64,000 bases of DNA from Streptomyces fodineus. Its GTDB lineage: Bacteria > Actinomycetota > Actinomycetes > Streptomycetales > Streptomycetaceae. This document shows, piece after piece, positions 42,140-49,999 of the stretch. The DNA lies in assembly GCF_001735805.1 (NCBI RefSeq), contig NZ_CP017248.1, forward strand, positions 8,866,001 through 8,930,000. The letters run 5' to 3'. Numbering within the stretch: the first letter of the stretch is position 1; each line of letters begins with the position of its first letter. Position numbers and translations under genes: made by a program. The notes below the pieces were generated by a model, which ran no database searches, was not told the origin of the DNA, and saw only the letters and a program-made list of their open reading frames with translations.

Positions 42140-43601
42140 CAGGGTCACCTGCCGTCCGGGAATCCGATGCGCGATGGGTGGCTGTTGTTCGGGGCGCCAG
42201 GGAGCCGGCGGAAGACGGGGTGTCTGACGTTGTGCGCGCAGGGGATTCGCAGGCCATGACCAGTGCGCGCGGTCCCATCGTGATCCCGGGGCGCGGTGGC
42301 CGTTCGACATACCCGGGCAGATGCCGCAGCCGCCGACGCCCCGCAAGGGTCGCGAGCGCCACCGTGGCCTCCACCATGGCGAATTCGTCACCGAGGCATT
42401 TGCGGTTGCCCGCGGAGAACGGGATCAGCGCGCGGCGCTGTTCGGCGGTGGGGTTTCCCGGCAGCCAGCGGTCGGGGTCGAAGCGTTCGGGGTCGGGGAA
42501 CGACGACGGATCGTGGTGCAGGAGGTAAGGGCTGTACAGCACGGTGGCTCCCGCGGGCAGCCGGCACCCGGCGAGTTCCGTCTCCTTGGTGGCGACACGG
42601 GTGAAGAGCCAGCCGGGCGAGGAGTGGCGCAGCGTCTCGGAGACGACGCACCGGGTGTAGACGAGGTACGGCAGATCGCCGGGTCCGGGCCGTCGGCCTC
42701 CAGGGAGGACGGCGTCGAGCTCGGCGTGCAGGCGGCGCTCGGCGTCCGGATGGCGGGCCAGCAGACTGAAGGCGTCGGCCAGGCACAGTGCCGGGGCCTC
42801 GACGCCCGTGAGCAGCAGCGTGATCAGGTGATCGTGGACCTCCTGGTCGGTGATCGCGGCCGCCGGGCAGTCGCCGCGCTCGGCCGCGAGCAGAGTTCCC
42901 AGCACGTCGTCGCGTTCGGGACCTTGTCGGCGCTCCGCGATCACCGCGTCGATGATCGCGTGCAGCCGGGAGAGCGCGCGCCGATAGCGGCGGTTGGCGG
43001 GTGTCGGCAGCCGGAACAGGACGTCGATCGGTACGACCGTGCGGACGAACAGACCGCGGACGACGTCGGTGAGACAGTCCCGCACCTCGGCGGTCGTCGG
43101 CTCATCCAACGAGTCGGAGAGGAGGACACGGCTGATCACGCGCGTCGTCAGGGCCATCATCGCCTCGGTGACGGCGACCGCCTGACCCGTGGGCCACGCG
43201 TCGCACACCGCCTCGGCCTCCTCGGCGATCAGAGCCGTGTAGTCGGCGACATGGGAGGGACGGAAGCCGGGTTGCAGCAGCCTGCGCTTGTCCCGGTGCG
43301 TCGGCTGGCGGCATGTGACGAGACCGTCCCCCATCAGCTTTCCGAGCCTGTCGTACAGCGGGCCCCCCTTGTCGAAGGTGTGGGGATTCATGAGCACCTC
43401 GTGGGTCAGCTCCGGATGGCACACCATCCAGGCGCGCTGGGGGCCCAGCCGTATCTCGACCAGATCCCCGTGCTCTGGCAAAGAATTCAGAAACGCCAGC
43501 GGCCGGCGGTAGAAGGCGATACCGTGGCCGATGAGTGGGAATATGCCGGGAGCAGTACCTGTCCTCCACGCTCGTTTCTGTTCAGGCATGGCACGGCTCA
43601 T
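42123..43601 (-). CDS. Cytochrome P450, terpene-associated
   Basis: A 492-residue P450. The heme Cys402 lies in FSAGNRKCLG, ExxR is ETLR (322-325), and PERFDPDRWL precedes the meander. The I-helix oxygen motif, usually (A/G)GxE/D-T, reads TGVEAPA (265-271), so the proton-relay Thr is missing. N-terminal text (GHGIAFYRRPLAFLNSLPEH, GDLVEIRLGP) recalls the CYP170-type partners of sesquiterpene synthases. The last 40 residues are an extra Ser/Thr-rich tail. AGGAGGT lies 6 bases before the ATG. It overlaps and probably oxidises the product of the downstream terpene synthase. Redox partners are not in the window. Confidence 0.85.
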   Translation of the reverse strand: MSRAMPEQKRAWRTGTAPGIFPLIGHGIAFYRRPLAFLNSLPEHGDLVEIRLGPQRAWMVCHPELTHEVLMNPHTFDKGGPLYDRLGKLMGDGLVTCRQPTHRDKRRLLQPGFRPSHVADYTALIAEEAEAVCDAWPTGQAVAVTEAMMALTTRVISRVLLSDSLDEPTTAEVRDCLTDVVRGLFVRTVVPIDVLFRLPTPANRRYRRALSRLHAIIDAVIAERRQGPERDDVLGTLLAAERGDCPAAAITDQEVHDHLITLLLTGVEAPALCLADAFSLLARHPDAERRLHAELDAVLPGGRRPGPGDLPYLVYTRCVVSETLRHSSPGWLFTRVATKETELAGCRLPAGATVLYSPYLLHHDPSSFPDPERFDPDRWLPGNPTAEQRRALIPFSAGNRKCLGDEFAMVEATVALATLAGRRRLRHLPGYVERPPRPGITMGPRALVMACESPARTTSDTPSSAGSLAPRTTATHRASDSRTAGDPGVGNA

Positions 43602-43820
43602 GGATACCTCCTGCTCGACGTCACGCGGGAAAACGTGAACGTGCTTCGGATTTGACGCTCGAGACAAGTCCTGCCCAGGTTCAACGGTGCCCGGTGTCCG
43701 GAAACCTTTCTTCAAAGGGGCGCACGGGAGCGCGCAGAAGCAAAGCGTTCATTCGGCGAACGGCAGTTGGCGCCTCCCGGTGCTTGACCTGCCTCCGTGA
43801 CGGACCGAGGATCAAGAGCC

Positions 43821-45317
43821 ATGACGCAGGGACATGGCAGCACGGTCGACGGGGTGCTGCGCCGCAGCGCCCGGCGCACCCCGGCCCGCCTCGCGGTGGA
43901 GTACGGCGAGCGCCGCTGGACGTACGAGGAACTCGACGACGCCGTGTCCCGCGCGGCCTCCGTGCTGCTCGCGGCAGGGCTCACCCCCGGCGACCGGGTC
44001 GGCGCCTACGGCCACAACTCCGACGCCTATCTGATCGCCTTCCTCGCCTGCGCCCGTGCGGGCCTGGTCCATGTGCCGGTCAACCAGAACGTCACCGGGG
44101 ACGACCTGGCGTACCTCCTCGGCCAGTCCGGCAGCACCCTCGTCCTCGCCGACCCGGACCTGACCGAGCAACTCCCGGACGGAGTACGGGTGTTGCCGCT
44201 CAGGGACGCCGAGGGCTCGCTCCTCGCCCGGCTCGCGGACGCGGCGCCGTACGACGGGCCCGAGCCCCGCACCGAGGATCTGGTGCAGCTGCTGTACACC
44301 TCCGGTACGACCGCCCTGCCCAAGGGCGCGATGATGACCCACCGGGCCCTCGTGCACGAGTACCTGAGCGCCATCACCGCCCTGGACCTGAGCGCCGGCG
44401 ACCGGCCGGTGCACGCGCTGCCGCTGTACCACTCGGCCCAGATGCATGTGTTCCTGCTGCCCTACCTCGCCGTCGGCGCGACCAACATCATCCTGGACGC
44501 GCCCGACGGGGACCGCCTGTTCGACCTGATCGAGGCGGGCCGCGTGGACAGTCTGTTCGCGCCGCCCACGGTGTGGATCGGCCTGGCGGGCCGGGCCGAC
44601 TTCGCCACCCGCGACCTCGACGGACTGCGCAAGGCGTACTACGGCGCCTCGATCATGCCCGTGCCGGTGCTGCGGCGGCTGCGGGAGCGCCTGCCGCGGC
44701 TCGCCTTCTACAACTGCTTCGGACAGAGCGAGATCGGCCCGCTGGCCACGGTGCTCGGCCCCGACGAACACGAGGGCCGGCTGGACTCCTGCGGCCGGAC
44801 CGTGCTGTTCGTGGACGCCCGGGTCGTGGACGACAAGGGCGAGGACGTACCCGACGGCACGCCCGGCGAGATCGTCTACCGCTCACCGCAGTTGTGCGAG
44901 GGCTACTGGGACAAGCCCGAGGAGACCGCCGAGGCCTTCCGGGACGGCTGGTTCCACTCCGGCGACCTCGCGGTGCGCGACGCAGACGGCTACTTCACGA
45001 TCGTGGACCGGGTGAAGGACGTCATCAACTCCGGTGGTGTCCTGGTCGCTTCGCGTCAGGTCGAGGACGCGCTGTACACCCATGAGGCCGTCGCCGAGGC
45101 CGCCGTGATCGGCCTGCCCGACGAGCGGTGGATCGAGGCCGTCACGGCGGTCGTCGTCCCGCGCGGCGAGGTGGCGGAGGAACAGCTCATCGCGCATGTG
45201 AAGGAGAAGCTCGCCCCCTTCAAGGCGCCCAAACGGGTGCTGTTCGTCGCCGAGTTGCCGCGCAACGCCAGCGGAAAGATCCTCAAGCGCGAACTGCGGG
45301 ACCGCTTCAGCGGTTAG
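43821..45317 (+). CDS. Acyl-CoA synthetase (adenylate-forming)
   Basis: A 498-residue adenylate-forming ligase. Motifs: LLYTSGTTALPKGAMMTHRA (note Ala for the usual Gly), YNCFGQSEIGPL, DGWFHSGDLAVRDADGYFTI, VDRVKDVINSGGVLVASRQV and NASGKILKREL with the catalytic Lys. It resembles FadD13-type fatty-acid or aromatic-acid CoA ligases. The ATG at 43821 is preferred over a GTG at 43797 because a GAGGA-like ribosome site precedes it. It is divergent from the P450 and shares a 219-base promoter region with it, and converges on the LLM gene with nine bases between. Confidence 0.85.
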   Translation: MTQGHGSTVDGVLRRSARRTPARLAVEYGERRWTYEELDDAVSRAASVLLAAGLTPGDRVGAYGHNSDAYLIAFLACARAGLVHVPVNQNVTGDDLAYLLGQSGSTLVLADPDLTEQLPDGVRVLPLRDAEGSLLARLADAAPYDGPEPRTEDLVQLLYTSGTTALPKGAMMTHRALVHEYLSAITALDLSAGDRPVHALPLYHSAQMHVFLLPYLAVGATNIILDAPDGDRLFDLIEAGRVDSLFAPPTVWIGLAGRADFATRDLDGLRKAYYGASIMPVPVLRRLRERLPRLAFYNCFGQSEIGPLATVLGPDEHEGRLDSCGRTVLFVDARVVDDKGEDVPDGTPGEIVYRSPQLCEGYWDKPEETAEAFRDGWFHSGDLAVRDADGYFTIVDRVKDVINSGGVLVASRQVEDALYTHEAVAEAAVIGLPDERWIEAVTAVVVPRGEVAEEQLIAHVKEKLAPFKAPKRVLFVAELPRNASGKILKRELRDRFSG

Positions 45318-45326
45318 CCGAGGCCG

Positions 45327-46199
45327 TCAGCGGGTCTTCGACGGCAGCAGGGCATCGGCCAGCAACCGCCACTGCGGCAGCGCCGATTCACCCGGCCCCA
45401 CGCCGATCACCTGCACGGCGACATGATCGGCGCCCGCCTCCACCTGCGCGTGCAGCTTCCCTGCGACCGTGTCCGGGTCCCCCCAGAACACGAGGTCGTC
45501 CACAAAACGATCGCTGCCGCCGCCGGAGAGGTCGTCGTCCGTGTATCCGAGCCGACGGAACTTGGCGAGGTTGTAAGGGGTTTCGAGGTAGCCGTGCAGG
45601 TGCTCGCGCGCGAGGGTGCGGGCCCGGTCCGGGTCGGTGTCGAACAGCACGGCGTGCTCGACGGCCAGGAAGGCGTCCGGCCCGAGGATCTCCCGCGCCT
45701 GCGCGGTGTGAGCCGTGTTCACATGGTAGGTCTGCGCCCCGTCGGCGCGGTCGCGGGCCAGCTCCAGCATCCTCGGGCCGTACGCGGCCAGCAGGCGCCG
45801 GACGGGCTGTGCCGGGTGGGGGCTGGGCGTCTCCATGGTGTCCAGCTCGTCGAGATACGCGGCCATCGCGGCGCGGGGCTTCACTCCCGGACGCGGCTGC
45901 CCGCCGAAGCCCAGACCGAGCACGTGCCGCCCCGGATAGGCGTCCGCGAGCAACAGCGCGGCGCCGTGCGTCCAGCGGGCCTCCCGGGACCAGATCCGGG
46001 CGATGCCGTTCACCACGCTCAGCCGCCGGGTGGAGGCGAGCAGAAACCCCGCGTGCGTGAACGCGTCCCGCCCGAGCAGTTCCGGGATCCAGACCGCCCG
46101 CCAGCCCAGATCCTCCAGTTCCTGGACCGACTCCCGCACCTGCGCGGCCGGCTGGTGCTCGAAGTCGAAGGTGTAGATCCCGAACGTGCCGAGGTCCAT
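45327..46199 (-). CDS. LLM-class F420-dependent oxidoreductase
   Basis: A 290-residue luciferase-like monooxygenase fold protein. Features are GTFGIYTFDFEHQPAAQV, the LEDLGWRAVWIPELLGRDAF loop, GIARIWSREARWTHGAALLL, then PGRHVLGLGFGGQPR and a C-terminal VAVQVIGVGPG segment. This subfamily usually uses coenzyme F420 to oxidise or reduce small substrates; the reaction here is unknown. GGGAG lies 7 bases before the ATG. Two palindromes precede it. Before the IS630 insertions its upstream neighbour was the arsR gene on the same strand, so a regulated pair is likely. Confidence 0.85.
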   Translation of the reverse strand: MDLGTFGIYTFDFEHQPAAQVRESVQELEDLGWRAVWIPELLGRDAFTHAGFLLASTRRLSVVNGIARIWSREARWTHGAALLLADAYPGRHVLGLGFGGQPRPGVKPRAAMAAYLDELDTMETPSPHPAQPVRRLLAAYGPRMLELARDRADGAQTYHVNTAHTAQAREILGPDAFLAVEHAVLFDTDPDRARTLAREHLHGYLETPYNLAKFRRLGYTDDDLSGGGSDRFVDDLVFWGDPDTVAGKLHAQVEAGADHVAVQVIGVGPGESALPQWRLLADALLPSKTR

Positions 46200-46224
46200 C
46201 GGTGCACTCCCATCGGGGATGGAT

Positions 46225-46261
46225 CGATTCGCTGAATCGTAATATCGCAGAATCTCGATAT
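46225..46261. promoter_or_regulatory. Two adjacent palindromes upstream of the LLM gene
   Basis: CGATTCGCTGAATCG (46225-46239; perfect 6-bp arms) and ATATCG-N8-CGATAT (46242-46261). This is an AT-richer promoter-like stretch, 26-62 bases before the LLM start. The nearby arsR product is a candidate ligand. Confidence 0.55.
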
Positions 46262-46365
46262 GAAGCGCAAGCGGGCGCCACGAGGTGCGGCGGCGAGGGT
46301 GTGACGGCCAGGGGTGGTGGTGACCCGGGGCGGTGGTGACCCGGAGCGGTGGCGGCGGGGTTCTA

Positions 46366-47550
46366 GCGACCTGGTCTTGAGTTCACGTTTCGCCACGTGA
46401 GTCGTCGTTCGTTTCAGATTGCGGTGTGGGTGGTGACGGCGGCTGCCGGCTGCGGTCTGCTGGAGGTGTGGGCGACAGCAGGCTGCAGCCGCTGGTGTTA
46501 TCCGAGGACGAGCGGCTGGTGTTGCAGGGGTGGGCCAAACGCCGGACAACCGCGCAGGGGCTGGCCAGACGGGCCCGGATCGTGCTGGCCTGCGCAGGGG
46601 GATTGAACAACACCGCAGTGGCTGCACGGCTGGGGACCGATCGCGCGACCGTGCGCCGGTGGCGGACCAGATTTCTCCAGTACCGGCTCGACGGGCTGTC
46701 CGACGAGCCACGTCCCGGTGTGCCCCGCACCATCACAGACGCCCAGGTGGAAGAGGTGGTGGTGCGCACTCTCGAAGAGGTGCCCGAGGGTGCCACCCAC
46801 TGGTCGAAGCGGGAGCTGGCGAAGCGAGTGGGAATCTCTCCGACGAGCGTGCTGCGGATCTGGCGGGCGTTCGGGCTGCAGCCCTGGCGGACGGAGGATT
46901 TCAAGATCTCCCCGGACCCGCTGCTGATCGACAGGATCCAAGACGTGGTCGGGCTGTATCTCGCTCCGCCGGCGAACGCGGCAGTTTTCGCGGTGGCCGA
47001 GAAGCCGCAGATCCAGGCCCTTGAGCGGACCGCTCCGGTGCTGCCGATGGTGCCCGGCACCCCTGAGCGGCGCAGTTTCGACTACGTCCGGCACGGCACC
47101 GTGGATCTGTTCGCCGCCCTGAACACCGCCACCGGCAAGGTGATCGGGAAGCTGTCGGCGACGCATCGGGCGGTGGACTTCCGCGACTTTGTCGATGAGA
47201 TCGACCGCCAGACCGATCCCGGCCTGGCGGTCCACGTGATCTGCGACAACCTCTCCGCCCACAAGGCGCCGGTCGTGCACAAGTGGCTTCTGGCCCATCC
47301 TCGGTTCGAGCTGCACTTCACCCCGACCTACTCGTCCTGGATCAACCAGGTCGAGCGGTGGTTCGCCGAACTACAGCGGCGATGTCTGGAGCGCGGGGTT
47401 TTCTGCTCACTCGACGAGTTGAAGACCGCGCTCAAGGACTGGATCAAGACCTGGAACGAGCAGGCTCGGCCCTTCAGATGGACCAAGACCGCGGACCAGA
47501 TCATCGACCGCATCTGCGGCTACTGCGACAGGATCTCCGGACCAGGTCAC
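46366..47550 (+). mobile_element. IS630-family insertion sequence (first copy, inactive transposase)
   Basis: 1185 bases bounded by TA dinucleotides (46364-46365 and 47551-47552). Ends are GCGACCTGGTC (46366-46376) and GACCAGGTCAC (47540-47550), matching at 10 of 11 positions as inverted repeats. Its transposase lacks the first catalytic Asp. The right-hand TA is shared with the next element. Confidence 0.75.
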
Positions 47551-47553
47551 TAG
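46468..47553 (+). CDS. IS630-family transposase with first catalytic Asp lost
   Basis: A 361-residue transposase: N-terminal helix-turn-helix (LVLSEDERLVLQGWAKRRTT, GLNNTAVAARLGTDRATVRR), a DEPRPGVPR linker and the DDE nuclease. The first catalytic position, normally VDEKSQIQAL, reads VAEKPQIQAL; codon GCC at 46996-46998 replaces GAC or GAT. The second Asp (ICDNLSAHK) and the Glu (SWINQVERWF) remain, so the protein should be unable to catalyse strand transfer. Start uncertain: GTG at 46468 follows GGAGG too closely, and a GTG at 46426 is also open. The stop TAG uses the shared TA plus the first base of the next element. Confidence 0.8.
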   Translation: MGDSRLQPLVLSEDERLVLQGWAKRRTTAQGLARRARIVLACAGGLNNTAVAARLGTDRATVRRWRTRFLQYRLDGLSDEPRPGVPRTITDAQVEEVVVRTLEEVPEGATHWSKRELAKRVGISPTSVLRIWRAFGLQPWRTEDFKISPDPLLIDRIQDVVGLYLAPPANAAVFAVAEKPQIQALERTAPVLPMVPGTPERRSFDYVRHGTVDLFAALNTATGKVIGKLSATHRAVDFRDFVDEIDRQTDPGLAVHVICDNLSAHKAPVVHKWLLAHPRFELHFTPTYSSWINQVERWFAELQRRCLERGVFCSLDELKTALKDWIKTWNEQARPFRWTKTADQIIDRICGYCDRISGPGH

Positions 47554-48970
47554 TGTGATGCGCCTGAAATCGCAGGCTTAAGTCTGTAGCCTGTTTTCAT
47601 GTCTCGGGGTCCTCGTGCCGTCGAAGTTGTGCTGTCCGATGAGGAGCGCGCCGAGTTGTTGCGCTGGGCGGGCGGGGCAGTGGCGCCCCGTCTCGCCGAG
47701 CGGGCACGCATCGTCTTGGCGTGTGCGGATGGGAAGCCGAATACGCGTGTGGCGGCGGAGTTCAAGGTAACCGCGGACACGGTGAGGAAGTGGCGCTCGC
47801 GGTTTGCTGCCCGGCGGATGGCCGGGCTTGCGGATGAGCCGCGGCCGGGCCGACGCAAGTCGGAGCTGGTGCTCAGTGATGACGAACGGGCTCAGCTGAC
47901 GCGTTGGGCGAGGCGCGCGAAGACCGCGCAGTTTTTGGCTCTGCGCGCGAGGATCGTGCTGCGGTGCGCGGAGGGCGGGACGAACAAGCAGGTGGCGGCC
48001 GAGCTCGGGGTGAGCGAGCAGTCGGTGAACCGCTGGCGGGCCCGGTTCGTCAAGCGGCGGCTGGACGGTCTGGTCGACGAGCCGCGGCCCGGCCGGCCGC
48101 CGTCCATCCTGCTCGACCAGGTCGAGGACGTGGTCGTCGCGACGCTGGAATCCGCCCCGGGCCAGGACACCCACTGGTCGCGGGCCTCCATGGCCGCCCG
48201 CACCGGGCTGTCGAAGTCCACCATCGGGCGGATCTGGAAGAAGTTCGACCTCAAGCCGCACCTGCAGGACGCCTTCAAGCTCTCCACCGACCCGCAGTTC
48301 GTCGCGAAGGTCGTCGACGTCGTCGGCCTGTACCACAACCCGCCGGAGAAAGCCGTGGTGTTGTGCGTGGACGAGAAGAGCCAGATTCAGGCGCTGGACC
48401 GCTCGCAGCCGGTGCTGCCGATGATGCCGGGCATGCCCGAACGGCGCACCCACGACTACCTGCGACACGGCATCACCAGCCTGTTCGCCGCCTTCAACAT
48501 CGCCGACGGCACTGTCATCGGTGAACTGCACCGCCGCCACCGGGCCGTCGAGTTCAAGAAGTTTCTGGTCACGATAGACAAGGCGGTTCCTGCCGGGCTC
48601 GATGTGCACCTGGTGTGTGACAACTACGCCACCCACAACACCCCCGAGATCAAGACCTGGCTCGGCAAGCACCCCCGCTTCCATGTCCACTGCACTCCGA
48701 CCGGCTCTTCCTGGATCAACCAGGTCGAGCGGTGGTTCGGCCTGCTCACCGACAAGCTCATCCGCCGAGGCGTCCACACCTCGGTGAAGGCGCTGGAGGA
48801 GGACATCAGGGCCTGGATCGACTCATGGAACGAGAACCCCCGGCCCTTCACCTGGACCAAGACCGCCGACGAGATCCTCAAATCCCTCGCCGACTACCTC
48901 ACCAAGCTCACTCCGCCAGCCACCGAAAATCAGCGAGAGACTTAAGCCTGCGATTTCAGGCGCATCACAC
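47553..48970 (+). mobile_element. IS630-family insertion sequence (second copy, intact)
   Basis: 1418 bases with perfect 33-bp terminal inverted repeats (47553-47585 and 48938-48970; outer end GTGTGATGCGCCTGAAATCG), flanked by TA at 47551-47552 and 48971-48972 as expected for IS630/Tc1 target duplication. It contains one complete transposase gene. The perfect termini suggest recent activity. It abuts the first element with only the shared TA between them. Confidence 0.92.
47599..48945 (+). CDS. IS630-family transposase with duplicated DNA-binding domain
   Basis: A 448-residue transposase, about 85 longer than its neighbour. The N-terminal helix-turn-helix module occurs twice: residues about 10-90 (VVLSDEERAELLRWAGGAVA to LADEPRPGRR) and about 91-170 (LVLSDDERAQLTRWARRAKT to LVDEPRPGRP). 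The DDE domain is complete: VDEKSQIQALDRSQ, LVCDNYATHN and SSWINQVERWFG. A full catalytic triad and perfect IS ends suggest it can transpose. Homologues with a single module are usual, so the duplication may alter end recognition. Confidence 0.92.
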   Translation: MSRGPRAVEVVLSDEERAELLRWAGGAVAPRLAERARIVLACADGKPNTRVAAEFKVTADTVRKWRSRFAARRMAGLADEPRPGRRKSELVLSDDERAQLTRWARRAKTAQFLALRARIVLRCAEGGTNKQVAAELGVSEQSVNRWRARFVKRRLDGLVDEPRPGRPPSILLDQVEDVVVATLESAPGQDTHWSRASMAARTGLSKSTIGRIWKKFDLKPHLQDAFKLSTDPQFVAKVVDVVGLYHNPPEKAVVLCVDEKSQIQALDRSQPVLPMMPGMPERRTHDYLRHGITSLFAAFNIADGTVIGELHRRHRAVEFKKFLVTIDKAVPAGLDVHLVCDNYATHNTPEIKTWLGKHPRFHVHCTPTGSSWINQVERWFGLLTDKLIRRGVHTSVKALEEDIRAWIDSWNENPRPFTWTKTADEILKSLADYLTKLTPPATENQRET

Positions 48971-49302
48971 TAGAGTGTCTGCCCCAGTGCCGCGACAAGG
49001 TCGGCGATCCGCTGCTCGTCCCGCTTGTAGTGGGTCCACTTGCCCACGCGGGTGGCCCGGACCAGTCCCGCGCGCTGGAGTTCGGCCATATAGGCCGACA
49101 CGGTCGACTGGGCCAGGCCCGCCTTCGCCTGGATGTGGCTCACGCACACACCGACCTCGGCCGGGTCGGCGATGGCCGTCTCCATCGGGAAGTGCCGCTC
49201 GGGCTCGCGCAGCCAGCGCAGCATCTGCAGCCGCATCGGATTGGACAGCGCCCGCAGCGCGTTGACCAGGTCCGGGTCGGGGGCGGGGGCGGTGTCCGTC
49301 AT
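48970..49302 (-). CDS. ArsR-family transcriptional regulator
   Basis: A 110-residue winged-helix protein: VNALRALSNPMRLQMLRWLR, EVGVCVSHIQAKAGLAQSTV, SAYMAELQRAGLVRATRVGK and WTHYKRDEQRIADLVAAL. There is no ELCVCDL metal-binding motif, so it probably senses a non-metal signal or redox state; Cys in EVGVCVSHIQ is the only Cys. The right end of the second IS630 element supplies the G of its TAG stop; the uninterrupted sequence would also have read TAG. A TATACT box 8 bases before the ATG and no ribosome site raise the possibility of a leaderless transcript. It once lay just upstream of the LLM oxidoreductase gene. Confidence 0.85.
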   Translation of the reverse strand: MTDTAPAPDPDLVNALRALSNPMRLQMLRWLREPERHFPMETAIADPAEVGVCVSHIQAKAGLAQSTVSAYMAELQRAGLVRATRVGKWTHYKRDEQRIADLVAALGQTL

Positions 49303-49357
49303 GGCTTCGGAGTATAGGGCCGCTGCGACGTTTCGGGGTACGTCGATACGACGCCGG

Positions 49358-49921
49358 TCAGCCGCCGGTCCTGCGGCGCAGCGCCTCCTTCTTCGCGCGG
49401 TTGCCGCAGGTGTCCATCGAGCACCAGCGCCGGGTGCCCGGGCGTGAGGTGTCCAGGAAGAGCGCTCCGCACGAGGTTCCGGCGCAGTCGCGGACTCGGT
49501 CCAGTGCCGGGGAGGTGACCAGGTCCAGCGCGTCCCGGGCGACGAGCGCGAGCATGGCGCGCACCGGGTCCTCGGCGTCCCAGGCCAGCCGCCCCGAGGA
49601 GGTGAGGGCGGGCACCGGCAGGGCGTGTGCCGCGGCCTCGTTGACCCGGGCGCGTGTCTCCGCGTCGGGTGTCCGTCCGGTGCGGGCGGCACCGACCAGG
49701 CGGTGGATCGCCTCGCGCAGCTCCTGTGCCGTGCGCACCAGGCCGGCCGTCGCCTGCCGGGCCTCGGCGGGGCAGGGGCCGCACTGCCGTACCCAGGCGG
49801 CCAGGGCCTCGGAGTCGGGCAGCTCCTCCACGGCGTCGGCCGTGCCCCGGTGGCGCAGGGTCCGGATGAAGTCCAGGCACGGGCGGCCCGCGCCCTGGCG
49901 GAAGCGGATGGTCGTCTGCAC
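49358..49921 (-). CDS. CGNR zinc-finger (ABATE domain) transcriptional regulator
   Basis: A 187-residue regulator. The N-terminal helical ABATE domain (CLDFIRTLRHRGTADAVEEL, LREAIHRLVGAA) is followed by a zinc finger RDCAGTSCGALFLDTSRPGT, RRWCSMDTCGNRAKKEALRR: C-x4-C then C-x4-C with the CGNR signature. Such proteins are putative stress-responsive regulators, often beside transporters. GTG start. It is divergent from the MFS exporter across a perfect inverted repeat that is likely its operator. Confidence 0.88.
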   Translation of the reverse strand: MQTTIRFRQGAGRPCLDFIRTLRHRGTADAVEELPDSEALAAWVRQCGPCPAEARQATAGLVRTAQELREAIHRLVGAARTGRTPDAETRARVNEAAAHALPVPALTSSGRLAWDAEDPVRAMLALVARDALDLVTSPALDRVRDCAGTSCGALFLDTSRPGTRRWCSMDTCGNRAKKEALRRRTGG

Positions 49922-49935
49922 ACCCTCACCCTACG

Positions 49936-49986
49936 GGAGAACCGGTTTAACTGGTACCTTGCGGGAACCGTTCAAACCGGTTCTCC
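49936..49986. promoter_or_regulatory. Perfect 13-bp inverted repeat between CGNR regulator and MFS gene
   Basis: GGAGAACCGGTTT (49936-49948) and AAACCGGTTCTCC (49974-49986) are perfect complements with 25 bases between. Each arm contains the 8-bp palindrome AACCGGTT, and a related GGAACCGTTC lies between them. The layout suggests two dimer sites controlling both promoters. Confidence 0.75.
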
Positions 49987-49999
49987 GAGAGGTGTCCCC

